Counted from the stretch's first letter, positions 22,521 through 31,550 are shown. The stretch is DNA of 32,660 nt from Dongibacter bovis (GCA_902763085.1 CACWQW010000056.1:1-32660); one strand, 5' to 3'. A program made the numbers and translations. The notes: generated by a model from the letters alone, not told the origin.

Positions 22521-22594
22521 GGAAGCGCAGAGGCGCTTGCACGCGCTGAAAAAATGTTTCCATGGTGCGGCACAGGGAAAAGGAGGGGAGAGGC

Positions 22595-24364
22595 ATGGCG
22601 GACGTGATCGCGGCGCGGTCGCTCACGAAGGTGTTCCCGGGGAAGAAGGGACAGCCCGATACCTGCGCGCTCTCAGGCGTCACGCTCGCGGCGCGCGCGG
22701 GTGAGATGACGGCGCTCATCGGGCCGGACGGCGCGGGCAAGACGACGTTCATGCGCCTCGTCTGCGGCCTCATGGACCGGACGGCGGGGGAGCTCTCCGT
22801 CTGCGGGCTCGACGTCTTCCGCACGCCGCAGGACGTGCAGGACCTCCTCTCCTACATGCCGCAGAAATTCGGCCTCTACGAGGATCTCACGGTCGCGGAG
22901 AACCTCACGCTCTACGCCGACCTCCACGGCGTGCCCGCCGCGGTGCGAGAGGAGCGCTTCACCCGCCTGCTGCACATGACGGGGCTCGCGGCGTTCACGG
23001 GGCGGCTCGCTGGCAACCTCTCGGGCGGCATGAAGCAGAAGCTCGGCCTCGCCTGCACGCTCGTGCGCTCGCCGCGCCTGCTCCTGCTCGACGAGCCGAC
23101 GGTCGGCGTCGATCCGCTCTCGCGGCGCGAGCTCTGGGAGATCCTCACGCAGCTCGTGCGCGAGGAGCACCTCTCGGTGCTCGTGAGCACGGCGTACATG
23201 GAGGAGGCGGCGCGCTGCGACCGCGTCTACGTGCTGCACTGCGGGCAGCTGCTCATGGGCGGCACACCGGAGGCGCTGCGCACCGCCGCCGCGGGGCTCT
23301 GCTACGAGGTCCAGGCGCCGCCTCATCTGCCGCTGCGCCTCTTGCAGTCCGCGCTGCTCACGGCGCCCGGCGTCCTCGACGCCGTGCCCGCAGGCGGCGT
23401 CGTGCGCTTCCTCACGCGGCGCGCCCCGGAGGAACTCGCGCCGCTGCGGGCGCTCGGGCTTCAGGCAAGGCCCGCCGAGCCGCGCCTCGAGGACGGCTTC
23501 ATGAAGCTCCTCAAGGAGGCGGAGGCGGAGGGCGCGGCGCCCCCTGCAGAGGTGGAGACCGCTGCGCAGGGGGCCGCGGAGACGCTCCCCTTGCCGCCGC
23601 CCGCGAGCGCGGCGCCCGCCCTGATCGAAGTCGAGGACCTCGTGAAGAAGTTCGGCGCGTTCACGGCGGTCGCGCACACGTCGTTTTCCGTGCACCGCGG
23701 CGAGGTGTTCGGCCTGCTTGGGCCGAACGGCGCGGGCAAGACGACGACGTTCCGCATGCTCTGCGGCCTCCTCCCCGCGACGAGCGGCAAGCTCCGCGTC
23801 GCGGGCGTCGACCTGCGCACGGCGCGCACGCAGGCGCGCGCGAACATCGGCTATGTCGCGCAGAAATTCTCGCTCTACGCGAACCTCACGGTCTACGAGA
23901 ACCTGCGCTTCTTCGGCGGCGCCTACGGGCTCTACGGCAGGCAGCTGCGCGAGCGCATCGCGGCGGTCGCAGAGGAGTTCCACCTCACGGACCGGATGGA
24001 CGAGGCGGCGGAACGGCTGCCGGGCGGCTACAAGCAGCGCCTCTCGATGGCGGCGGCGCTCATCCACGCGCCGGGCATCCTCTTCCTCGACGAGCCGACG
24101 AGCGGCATCGACCCGCTCGCGCGGCGCACGTTCTGGCAGGAGATCACGCGGCTCGCGGCGGGCGGCACGACGATCGTCATCACGACGCATTTCATGGAGG
24201 AGGCGGAGTACTGCGACCGCTTCATGATCCAGGATCACGGCAAGATGCTCGTGCTCGGGAGCCCCGCGGAGATCCGCGCGCGGCTCGGGCGCGAGGGCGC
24301 ACCGATGGACGAGGTCTTCATCGCCATCGTCGAGCAGGCGCGCCGGGAGAAGGAGGGGACATGA
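22595..24364 (+). CDS. ABC exporter ATPase with two fused nucleotide-binding domains (YbhF-like)
   Basis: The 589-residue protein carries two ABC domains. The first has Walker A GPDGAGKT (43-50), signature LSGGMKQK near 142 and Walker B LLLLDEPTVGVDP. The second has Walker A GPNGAGKT near 375-384, signature LPGGYKQR near 474 (Pro replacing the usual Ser) and Walker B ILFLDEPTSGIDP. An Ala/Pro-rich linker joins them near 310-340. The first domain has TAYMEE and the second has TTHFMEE at the switch region, so the first lacks the usual histidine. AGGAGGGG selects the ATG at 22595. It overlaps the next gene as ATGA. Confidence 0.9.
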   Translation: MADVIAARSLTKVFPGKKGQPDTCALSGVTLAARAGEMTALIGPDGAGKTTFMRLVCGLMDRTAGELSVCGLDVFRTPQDVQDLLSYMPQKFGLYEDLTVAENLTLYADLHGVPAAVREERFTRLLHMTGLAAFTGRLAGNLSGGMKQKLGLACTLVRSPRLLLLDEPTVGVDPLSRRELWEILTQLVREEHLSVLVSTAYMEEAARCDRVYVLHCGQLLMGGTPEALRTAAAGLCYEVQAPPHLPLRLLQSALLTAPGVLDAVPAGGVVRFLTRRAPEELAPLRALGLQARPAEPRLEDGFMKLLKEAEAEGAAPPAEVETAAQGAAETLPLPPPASAAPALIEVEDLVKKFGAFTAVAHTSFSVHRGEVFGLLGPNGAGKTTTFRMLCGLLPATSGKLRVAGVDLRTARTQARANIGYVAQKFSLYANLTVYENLRFFGGAYGLYGRQLRERIAAVAEEFHLTDRMDEAAERLPGGYKQRLSMAAALIHAPGILFLDEPTSGIDPLARRTFWQEITRLAAGGTTIVITTHFMEEAEYCDRFMIQDHGKMLVLGSPAEIRARLGREGAPMDEVFIAIVEQARREKEGT

Positions 24365-25482
24365 TGGGAGGATTCTCTCGCCGCCTCGCGGCGCTCACGA
24401 AGAAGGAGACGAAGGAGCTCCTGCGCGACAACAGCTCCCTGCTCATGGGCGTCGTGCTGCCGCTCGTGCTCATCCTCATCATCGGCTGCGGCATGAGCCT
24501 CGACGTGAAGGACGTGCCCACGGCCGTCGTGCTCGAGGACCACGCGCCGACGGCGCGCGACGCCGTCAGCTTCGTGCGCGGCTCCGACTATTTCGCGCCC
24601 GTCTACGTGAATTCTTTCCAGGAGGCGGAGGCGATGCTGCGCGCGCACGAGGTCGACGCGATCCTCGCGGTACCGCCGGACTTCTCCCGCCGCCTCCTGG
24701 CGGGGGACGCGCACCTGCAGCTCATCCTAAACGGCGTCGAGTCGACGTCGGCGATGAGCGCGCAGGGCTACGTCGAGGCGGGCGTGCGCGCCTTCGCGGC
24801 GGAGTTTGCCGCGCGTCGCGGCGCGTCCGCGGGCGGCGTCTCCATCGTCTCTCGCATCTGGTTCAACGACGCGAATACGAGCACGTGGTTCTACGTGCCG
24901 GGCATCCTCATGCTCGTGCTCACGATCAGCGGCGTCTTCCTCACGGCCGTCGTCATGGCGCGCGAGTGGGAGCGCGGCACGTTCGAGTCGCTCTTCGTGA
25001 CGCCGATGCGCGTGCTCGAGCTCATCCTCGCGAAGACGATCCCCTATTTCGTCATCGCGCTGCTCGGCATGCTGCTCTGCCTCGTCGTCGGGCGCTATCT
25101 TTACGAGCTGCCGATGCGCGCGCCGCTCGCCGCCATCCTCGGCGTCTCCATGCTCTACCTCGTCACGGCGCTCTCCATCGGTCTCGTCATCTCGGCGCTC
25201 ACGAAGAGCCAGTACCTCGCCTGCCACATCTCGCTCATGGTGAGCTTCCTCCCCGCCGTCATCCTCTCGGGCTTCCTCTTCGACCTGCACGCGGAGCCGC
25301 TGGCGATCCGCGTCGTGAGCCGACTGCTGCCGACGACGTACTACCTCGACGCGCTCAAGTCGCTCCTGCTCGCGGGCGGAAGCCCCATCGTCGTCGCCCA
25401 GGACACGGCGGCGCTCATGGCGTTCACGCTGCTCTTCCTCGCACTGGCGTTCGCCATGACGCGAAAGAAGGTGGACGCATGA
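24361..25482 (+). CDS. ABC-2 type permease (YbhS-like)
   Basis: The 373-residue membrane protein has the ABC-2 layout: an N-terminal helix (SLLMGVVLPLVLILIIGCGMSL, about 28-50), a large extracytoplasmic domain (50-175), and five helices to the end, with REWERGTFESLFVTPMRVLELILAK as the typical coupling segment after the second helix. It pairs with the next permease to form the exporter channel. It begins and ends in ATGA overlaps, so the operon is translationally coupled. Confidence 0.88.
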   Translation: MMGGFSRRLAALTKKETKELLRDNSSLLMGVVLPLVLILIIGCGMSLDVKDVPTAVVLEDHAPTARDAVSFVRGSDYFAPVYVNSFQEAEAMLRAHEVDAILAVPPDFSRRLLAGDAHLQLILNGVESTSAMSAQGYVEAGVRAFAAEFAARRGASAGGVSIVSRIWFNDANTSTWFYVPGILMLVLTISGVFLTAVVMAREWERGTFESLFVTPMRVLELILAKTIPYFVIALLGMLLCLVVGRYLYELPMRAPLAAILGVSMLYLVTALSIGLVISALTKSQYLACHISLMVSFLPAVILSGFLFDLHAEPLAIRVVSRLLPTTYYLDALKSLLLAGGSPIVVAQDTAALMAFTLLFLALAFAMTRKKVDA

Positions 25483-26591
25483 GCCAGTTCGCCCTTTTCT
25501 GCCGTCACGTCGCGTTCCTCGCGCAGAAGGAGATGCGCTCGCTCGTCAAGGACCCGCGCATGCGCGTGCAGCTCGTCGTGCCCGTCCTCATCATGGGCTT
25601 CCTCTTCGGCTACGCGGCGAACTACAACATCGAGGACATCCCCTATGTGGCCATCGACGCCTCGCACACGGCGGCGTCGACGGACTTCCTCGCGCACGTC
25701 GAGGGTGCCCCCGCCTTCCATTGCGTCGCGGCGCCGGGGAACATCGACGCGGCGAAAGACCTCCTCGACACGGGCGAGGCGCTCGCTATCCTCACGGTGC
25801 CCGAGACGTTCGAGCGGCAGCTTGCGGCGGGGGAGACGGCGCCCGTGCAGGTCATCGCCGACGGGCGCAATCCGGCGCTCGCGGGCATGATCGAGCGCTA
25901 CATCGCGCGCATCGCCGCCGATTGGAGCGCGGCGCAAAGCGGCCGCACGCCCGCCATCACGCTCGAGACGCGCACGTGGTACAACCCGAACCAGCTCTCT
26001 CGCTGGACGTTCCTGCCGTCGTTTCTCGCGATGATCGCCTTCGTGCAGGTCATGATGCTCGCGGGCATGTCGATCGCGCGCGAGCGCGAGCAGGGGACGT
26101 TCGACCAGCTGCTCGTGACGCCGCTCTCGAAGACCGCCATCCTCATCGGCAAGGCGATCCCGCCCGTCGCCGTCGGCCTCTTCCAGGCGATGTGCGTCTT
26201 CCTCATCGCGCGGTTCTGGTTCGGCGTGCCGTTCGCGGGGAACTTCGCCACGCTCATGCTCACGCTCTTCCTCTTCATGGTGAGCACGACGGGGGTCGGC
26301 CTCTCGATCTCCTCGATCTCGCGCAACATGCAGCAGGTGCTCGTCTACCTGCTCGTGCTCATGATCCCGATGGTGCTGCTCTCCGGCCTCGTGACGCCCG
26401 TGCGCAACATGCCCGCCGCGCTGCAGGTCGCGACGTACGCCGACCCGCTCCGCTTCGCCATCGACGCCGTGCGCCGCATCTACCTCGAGGGCGCGACGCT
26501 CGGGGAGATCGCGCCGGACTTCCTGCCGATGCTCGGCGTCGCGGCGGTCACGATGCCGCTCTCTGGCTGGCTGTTCCGGCGGCGTAGCTAG
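25479..26591 (+). CDS. ABC-2 type permease (YbhR-like)
   Basis: The 370-residue protein is a paralogue of the preceding permease: an N-terminal helix near 28-45, an extracytoplasmic domain to about residue 180, the coupling segment REREQGTFDQLLVTPLSKTAILIGK and four to five more helices. Together with the adaptor and the double ATPase this forms a YbhGFSR-type drug or toxic-compound exporter; the substrate is unknown. The start at 25479 overlaps the previous stop. No TolC-like gene is present here. Confidence 0.88.
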   Translation: MSQFALFCRHVAFLAQKEMRSLVKDPRMRVQLVVPVLIMGFLFGYAANYNIEDIPYVAIDASHTAASTDFLAHVEGAPAFHCVAAPGNIDAAKDLLDTGEALAILTVPETFERQLAAGETAPVQVIADGRNPALAGMIERYIARIAADWSAAQSGRTPAITLETRTWYNPNQLSRWTFLPSFLAMIAFVQVMMLAGMSIAREREQGTFDQLLVTPLSKTAILIGKAIPPVAVGLFQAMCVFLIARFWFGVPFAGNFATLMLTLFLFMVSTTGVGLSISSISRNMQQVLVYLLVLMIPMVLLSGLVTPVRNMPAALQVATYADPLRFAIDAVRRIYLEGATLGEIAPDFLPMLGVAAVTMPLSGWLFRRRS

Positions 26592-26606
26592 GCAGCGCTC
26601 CTTCCC

Positions 26607-26636
26607 GCCTGCGGGCTCCTGGCTCGCAGGCTTTTT
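26607..26636 (+). terminator. Terminator of the exporter operon
   Basis: GCCTGCG (26607-26613) pairs with CGCAGGC (26625-26631), followed by TTTTT. Confidence 0.85.
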
Positions 26637-26670
26637 GCGTGCCAGCGGCGCGCTCCTCGGAGCACTCTGA

Positions 26671-26699
26671 TTGAAAAAACGGGAGGGCTATCGTATACT
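26671..26699 (+). promoter_or_regulatory. trkA promoter
   Basis: TTGAAA (26671-26676), 17-bp spacer, TATACT (26694-26699). Confidence 0.8.
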
Positions 26700-26738
26700 A
26701 GAGGCAATGTGAAAAAGAGATGGAAAGGAGCGGACGCC

Positions 26739-28214
26739 ATGCGGATCGTCGTCGTCGGAGCGGGGAAGCTCGGCTACAGCATTGCGGAACTTTTGTCGAA
26801 AGAGGCGTTCGACGTCGTCCTCGTCGACCAGGACGCCGCTCAGCTCGAGGGCCCGAAGAACACGCTCGACGTGCTCACAATCCACGCGAACGGCGCGAGC
26901 CCGATCACGATGAACGAGCCGGACATCCGCGGCGCCGACATCCTCATCGCGGTGACGGCGAGTGACGAGGTGAACATGGTCGCCTGCATCCTCGCGAAGA
27001 AGCACGGCATCGCGCACACGATCGCGCGCATCCGTGACATGCAGTTCATGGGCGAGGCGAAGGAGTACCTCAAGGAGAACTTCGACATAGACCTCATGCT
27101 GAACCCGGAGCTCATCACGGCGGCGGAGATCAACCGCATCCTCATGACGCCCGCCGCGCTCAACGTCGAGGATTTCGCGCACGGGAAGGTGCGGCTCTTC
27201 GAGACGCGCGTGCGGAGGAGCTCTCCCTTCGCGCGCCAGCAGCTCCGTGACATCGAGCTGCCGCCCGGCGTGCTCGCGGGCATGATCTTCCGCGACCACC
27301 GCATGATCATCCCGCACGGCGACGACTACCTGCTGCCGCACGACAACGCGTATTTCATCGGCATCCCCGAGCAGATCGAGAAGTTCAGCCAGAACTTCAT
27401 CCAGCGCGACGCGCGGCGTATCCGCCGCGTGATGATCATCGGCGCGGGCCGGGCGGGGCGCGCGCTCGCGCGCATGCTCGACGCGCAGGGCGTCGAGGTG
27501 AAGGTCATCGATCGCCTGCACGAGCGCTGCCAGAAGATGGCGGAGCAGCTCCGGCGCGGCATCGCGATCTGCGGTGACGGCACGGACATCGACCTCCTGC
27601 TCGAGGAGGGCGTGGCGGAGGCGGACGCGTTCGTCTGCCTCACGGAGGATGACAAGCTGAACCTCATGCTCGCGCTGCTCGCGAAGCATCTCGGCGCGGA
27701 CAAGACCGTCGTGCGCGTCGCGCGCAACGAGTACGTCGACCTCATGGAGAAGGTCGGCGTCGACGTCGTGCTCTCGGCGCGCCTGCTCTCGGCGAGCGAG
27801 GTGCTCGCGTTCGCGCGGCGCGGCGGTGTCGTCTCGGTGTCGCTGCTCGAGGGCGCGAAGGCGGAGGCGGTCGAGGTCATCATGCAGGAGGGGGCGCCCG
27901 CGGCGGGCAAGCCGCTCATGCAGGCCAAGCTGCCGCGCGAGTGCCTCGTCTGCGCTCCCAGGCGACCGCGTGATCCTCTTCGTGCAGACACAGTTCGCGA
28001 AGAAAGTCATGAGGTGTTTCAAAGGAAAGGAATGAAAAAGGGGGCAGCGGTTGTTCGAGGCGGACGGTTGTTCGAGGCGGGAGGCTGTTCGAGGTGGCGG
28101 GACGGCTGGTGCCGTGCGACTCACTCCGCGCGGAAACTCTCGTCGGCTGCATTGCGCCCCCAAGAAGCAAGCCCGGAGGGCGCAGCTGATTGGAATGGGC
28201 GCAAGTACGCCTAG
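26739..28214 (+). CDS. trkA: Trk K+ uptake regulatory subunit TrkA, C-terminus frameshifted
   Basis: TrkA binds NAD(H) or ATP and gates the TrkH channel. The protein has two tandem RCK modules: MRIVVVGAGKLGYSIAELL starts the first nucleotide-binding fold and RRVMIIGAGRAGRALARML near residue 228 starts the second, each followed by a TrkA-C domain. Homology runs to AKLPRECLVCA (about 27957). It then resumes in another frame as GDRVILFVQTQFAKKVM, with a stop at 28033-28035. Roughly 18-20 residues of the last TrkA-C domain are missing at the junction. As written, the frame runs on through unrelated repeats to 28214. AAAGGAG sets the ATG at 26739. Confidence 0.85.
   Translation: MRIVVVGAGKLGYSIAELLSKEAFDVVLVDQDAAQLEGPKNTLDVLTIHANGASPITMNEPDIRGADILIAVTASDEVNMVACILAKKHGIAHTIARIRDMQFMGEAKEYLKENFDIDLMLNPELITAAEINRILMTPAALNVEDFAHGKVRLFETRVRRSSPFARQQLRDIELPPGVLAGMIFRDHRMIIPHGDDYLLPHDNAYFIGIPEQIEKFSQNFIQRDARRIRRVMIIGAGRAGRALARMLDAQGVEVKVIDRLHERCQKMAEQLRRGIAICGDGTDIDLLLEEGVAEADAFVCLTEDDKLNLMLALLAKHLGADKTVVRVARNEYVDLMEKVGVDVVLSARLLSASEVLAFARRGGVVSVSLLEGAKAEAVEVIMQEGAPAAGKPLMQAKLPRECLVCAPRRPRDPLRADTVREESHEVFQRKGMKKGAAVVRGGRLFEAGGCSRWRDGWCRATHSARKLSSAALRPQEASPEGAADWNGRKYA
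28050..28097 (+). repeat. 17-bp tandem repeat, left block (3 copies)
   Basis: TTCGAG cores start at 28054, 28071 and 28088, exactly 17 bp apart. The consensus is close to GKTGTTCGAGGCGGRNG. It begins 15 bp after the true trkA stop. Confidence 0.9.
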
Positions 28215-28300
28215 TCGCGCTTAGCGCGACCGGCGCGGGATAGGCGCTCGTCGAGCCTCCGAATAAGTTCCGCGCTGCGTTCGCTGCCCGGCACCAGCCG
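28103..28300. mobile_element. ~200-bp segment with imperfect terminal inverted repeats (MITE-like)
   Basis: CGGCTGGTGCCG (28103-28114) is exactly complementary to 28289-28300, and weaker complementarity continues inward for about 20 bp (GCGCGGAA occurs on both inner sides). Inside is a perfect 7-bp hairpin at 28214-28230. There is no gene. It separates the two blocks of the 17-bp repeat. A non-autonomous element or a structured intergenic element would both fit; no target duplication is evident. Confidence 0.45.
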
Positions 28301-28341
28301 CCTCGCTGCCGACGGGGGAGGCGGGAAGGGAAGTACGCGGG

Positions 28342-28424
28342 GTGGTTCGAGGCGGGAGACTGTTCGAGTCGGAGGGATGTTCGAGGCGGGAGATGGCTCG
28401 AGGCGGATGGCTGTTCGAGGCGGA
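28342..28424 (+). repeat. 17-bp tandem repeat, right block (5 copies)
   Basis: Cores start at 28346, 28363, 28380, 28397 (CTCGAG variant) and 28414, again exactly 17 bp apart, with the same unit as the left block. It ends about 25 bp before the trkH start. Confidence 0.9.
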
Positions 28425-28449
28425 GCGGTGATGATTGTGAGGTGCGGTT

Positions 28450-29982
28450 TTGCGGCAGGGGTATGAGATTTTCTGGTATTTGATGAGCCGTCTGTCCCTG
28501 GCGCTCGCGGCGGCGCTGCTGCCGCCGCTTGCGCTCTCGCCGCAGGACGCGGGAGGCGCGGAGGCGCTCTCGGCATCTTTTCCCGCGGCGCTCGCGTTCG
28601 CCGGCAAGGGCGCGGCGGTGGCGGCGCGCGGCGACGGGCTCCTTTTCTACGGTGTGCCGCTCCTCGTCGCGCTCGGCTCGGGGGCGGTGTTTTACTGGCT
28701 GGGGCGGGAGCATTGGCGGCCGCTCAGGCTCGGCGAGGGCGCGGGCTTTGCCGTGCTCGCCTGGCCGTACCTCGCGGCGATCGGCGCGCTGCCCTTCGTG
28801 CTCTCCGGGAGGCTTTCGCCGCTCCCCGCGTTCTTTGAGAGCATGGCGGCGTTCACGGCGACGGGGCTCTCCTCGTTCGCGAGCGGGGCGCCGCTCCCGC
28901 CGTCGCTTCTCCTCTGGCACGGGCTCATGAGCTGGCTCGGCGGGCTCGCGTTCGTCGTGATGCTCGTGACGGTGCTGCCGCAGGTGAGCGGCTGCTTCGG
29001 CATCACGCTGACGGCGCGGCAGAGCGTCGCCTTCAGTCCCGTCTGGCGGCGCATGCACCGCGCGCTCTGGCACGGGCTCTTCATCTACGGCGGGCTGACG
29101 CTGCTCTTCGTCCTCGTCCTCGCGGCGCTCGGGCTGTCGCCTTTTCGCGCGCTCCTGCTCGCGCTGCTCACGGTCTCGACGGCGGGGAGCAGCGCGACGG
29201 CGGCGGTGCAGGCGTACGACAGCCCGGCACTCGAGGTCGCGCTCTCGCTCATGATGCTCGTGACGGGGGGCAATTTCCTGCTCTACTGGCAGGCGCTCTC
29301 GCGGCGTCGGGCGCGCCTGCTCGCGTGCGACGCGGAGGTGCGGGCGGCGCTCGCGCTCGTGCTCGCGGCGGGCGCGCTCATCGGCGCGCACCTCTTCCTC
29401 ACGCAGACGTATGCGGCGGGGGAGGCGCTGCGGCACGGGCTGTTCCAGGCGGTGTCGTTCTTCACGACGGTTGGCTTCACCTCGACGGCGGTGACGGGCT
29501 GGCCGGATTTCGACCGGTACCTCCTGTTCCTGCTCGCGTTCACGGGCGCGTGTATCGGCTCGCCCGCGGGCGGGCTCAAGACGGTGCGCCTGCTCGTGCT
29601 CGCGCGCATGACGGCAGAGGAGCTGCGGCGCACGCTGCACCCGCACATGGTCGTCTGCGTGCGCCTCGACGGCCTGCCCGTGCCGGACAAGGTCGTGGGG
29701 CGCTTGCTCTCGCTCTTCTTCCTCACGGTGCTCGTCCTCTTCGTCGGCACGCTCGCCATTGCGGCGACGGGGGTCCCGATCCTGCCGTCGCTCGGGCTCG
29801 CGGCGGGCTGCCTCACGAGCACGGGGCACACGGCGGCGCTCTTTGGCTTCACGGAGGTCGCGTCGCTCTCGGCGCCGGGGATGGGCGCCTGCCTCGCGCT
29901 CATGCTGCTCGGCCGCGTGGAGATCTTCTCGGCGCTGCTCTTCGCGTGCTTCCTCGGGGAGCGCCTGCAGCGCCGTTGGTGA
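28450..29982 (+). CDS. trkH: TrkH-family potassium transporter, atypical filter loops
   Basis: The 510-residue integral membrane protein has four membrane-pore-membrane repeats typical of TrkH/KtrB. The filter loops read TATGLS (near 136), STAGSSAT, TTVGFTST and TSTGHTAA. Each keeps one glycine, but loops 2 and 4 depart from the usual TGGF and LGNVGP forms. The MLLGRVEIFSALL motif near the C-terminus matches the family. The TTG at 28450 has GAGGTG 7 bp upstream; an ATG at 28483 would shorten the first helix. It is a paralogue of the next gene. Confidence 0.8.
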   Translation: MRQGYEIFWYLMSRLSLALAAALLPPLALSPQDAGGAEALSASFPAALAFAGKGAAVAARGDGLLFYGVPLLVALGSGAVFYWLGREHWRPLRLGEGAGFAVLAWPYLAAIGALPFVLSGRLSPLPAFFESMAAFTATGLSSFASGAPLPPSLLLWHGLMSWLGGLAFVVMLVTVLPQVSGCFGITLTARQSVAFSPVWRRMHRALWHGLFIYGGLTLLFVLVLAALGLSPFRALLLALLTVSTAGSSATAAVQAYDSPALEVALSLMMLVTGGNFLLYWQALSRRRARLLACDAEVRAALALVLAAGALIGAHLFLTQTYAAGEALRHGLFQAVSFFTTVGFTSTAVTGWPDFDRYLLFLLAFTGACIGSPAGGLKTVRLLVLARMTAEELRRTLHPHMVVCVRLDGLPVPDKVVGRLLSLFFLTVLVLFVGTLAIAATGVPILPSLGLAAGCLTSTGHTAALFGFTEVASLSAPGMGACLALMLLGRVEIFSALLFACFLGERLQRRW

Positions 29983-30006
29983 GAGACAGGGGAAAGGAGG
30001 TGCGGC

Positions 30007-31488
30007 ATGGATCTGCGCGTCGTATGTTACGTGCTCGCGCGGCTGACGCTCGCGGCGGCGGGCGTGCTCGTGCTGCCGTGCGCGCTCGCGCTCCTCTGGG
30101 GCGAGGGGGACGCCTGCCGCGCGTTCGGCCTGACGTTCGGCCTCGCGCTCGCGCTCTTTTGCGTGCTCGTCACGCATGCGCGGCGCGAGGTGCGCGCGAT
30201 CACGATGCGCGAGGGCATCGCGATCACGGGGCTCGGCTGGTGCATCGGCGCGGGGATCGGGATGCTGCCCTACGTGCTCGGCGGCTGCCTCGGCTTCCTC
30301 GACGGGCTCTTCGAGAGCCTCTCGGGCTTCACGGGGACGGGCGCGACGGTCATCACCGCGCTCTCCGACCTGCCGCGGAGCCTGCTCTTCTGGCGCAGCA
30401 TGACGCACTGGTTCGGCGGGCTCGGCATCATCGTCATCTTCATCGCTCTCCTGCCGCAGGCGGGGCAGAGCACGGTCTACATGTACAACGCGGAGACGAC
30501 GGGGCCGACGCACGACCGCGTGATGCCGCGCCTGCAGTCGATGACGGGCGCGCTCTTCCGCCTCTACGCGGGGCTGACGCTCGCCGCCGCCGTCATCTAC
30601 TGGCTCTGCGGCATGGACGCGGTCACGGCGGCGAACCACGCGCTCTCGACGCTCGGCACGGGCGGCTTTTCGACGTACGATGAGAACGCGATGGCGTTCG
30701 ATAACGTCTGGATCGAGGGCTGGATGTCGCTTTTCATGATCGTCGCGGGCGGCAATTTCGCGCTCTACTACAAGGTGTGGAAAAAGGGCGCGGGCGCCCT
30801 GCGCCGCAACACGGAGTTTCGCGCCTACCTCGGCATCCTCGCGGCGGCGATGCTGCTCGTGACGGGGAGCCTCGTGAGTGCGGGCAGCATGGCGCTGCCG
30901 CAGGCGGTGCGCTACGCGGTGTTCCAGGTGGCGTCGCTCTCGACGACGGGCTTCGTGACGGCGGACTTCGACCGCTGGCCCGCGCTCACCAAGGGCGTGC
31001 TTTTGACGCTCATGGTCATCGGCGGCTGCGCGGGCTCGACGGCGAGCGGGCTTAAGGTGAGCCGCATCGTCCTGCTCGTGAAGAGCAGCGCGCAGATCTT
31101 CCTCGCGAAGCTCCACCCGCACGCGCTGCACGTCGTGCGGATGAACGGGCATACGGTGCCCGTCTCCGTGCTTCACCGCGTCGGCCATTTCTTCTTCCTC
31201 TATATGATGGCGATCGTGCTCTTCGCGCTCGCGTTCACGGCGTTCGGCGTGCCGATCTTCGACGCGGTCGGCATCAGCGTCACGACGCTCGGCAACGTCG
31301 GCCCGGCGTTCGGCATCGCGGGCGCGACGTGCACGTTCGCGCCGCTGCCTGCGGGGATGAAGGCGCTGCTCTGCTTTTCGAGATGCTGCTCGGCCGGCTC
31401 GAGATCTTCACGCTGCTCGCGATGCTCCAGCCCGCTTTTTGGCGGACGAAGCATCCGTGGTGAGGCGGCGCAGAAAATGACGCATTGA
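30007..31488 (+). CDS. trkH: TrkH potassium transporter, 3' end frameshifted
   Basis: The protein has canonical TrkH filter loops: FTGTGAT (108-114), STLGTGGFST, LSTTGFVTADFDRWP and TTLGNVGPAFG. It should form the K+ pathway with TrkA. Near 31377 the frame departs from the family: the frame of the upstream sequence gives an unrelated Ser/Arg-rich tail to 31488, while another frame continues EMLLGRLEIFTLLAMLQPAFWRTKHPW and stops at 31461-31463. One base lost from the TTTT run at 31376-31379 would explain it. AAAGGAGGTG is well placed before the ATG. Confidence 0.87.
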   Translation: MDLRVVCYVLARLTLAAAGVLVLPCALALLWGEGDACRAFGLTFGLALALFCVLVTHARREVRAITMREGIAITGLGWCIGAGIGMLPYVLGGCLGFLDGLFESLSGFTGTGATVITALSDLPRSLLFWRSMTHWFGGLGIIVIFIALLPQAGQSTVYMYNAETTGPTHDRVMPRLQSMTGALFRLYAGLTLAAAVIYWLCGMDAVTAANHALSTLGTGGFSTYDENAMAFDNVWIEGWMSLFMIVAGGNFALYYKVWKKGAGALRRNTEFRAYLGILAAAMLLVTGSLVSAGSMALPQAVRYAVFQVASLSTTGFVTADFDRWPALTKGVLLTLMVIGGCAGSTASGLKVSRIVLLVKSSAQIFLAKLHPHALHVVRMNGHTVPVSVLHRVGHFFFLYMMAIVLFALAFTAFGVPIFDAVGISVTTLGNVGPAFGIAGATCTFAPLPAGMKALLCFSRCCSAGSRSSRCSRCSSPLFGGRSIRGEAAQKMTH

Positions 31489-31550
31489 CTGAAATTTTTT
31501 CAAAAAAAGCAGCAGGATTTCTCCTGTTAGGGGAGAATTATTCCAGTATA
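31485..31550 (+). other. A+T-rich intergenic segment with small dyads
   Basis: Downstream of trkH the composition drops sharply, with T6 and A7 runs, CAGGA/TCCTG dyads and GGAGAATTATTCC. It may include a terminator for trkH or an interspersed element. The rest of 31551-31762 shows no gene that I can support, although one frame stays open. Confidence 0.3.

Noticed and set aside
28050..28424. CRISPR array
   Set aside because: Repeats are 17 bp and directly adjacent with no unique spacers of constant length, and no cas gene is present.
27916..31188. A minus-strand open frame of about 1,090 codons opposite trkA and both trkH genes
   Set aside because: It is extremely Arg/Glu/His-rich low-complexity sequence caused by high GC3 on the coding strand. 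The plus strand carries clear Trk genes.
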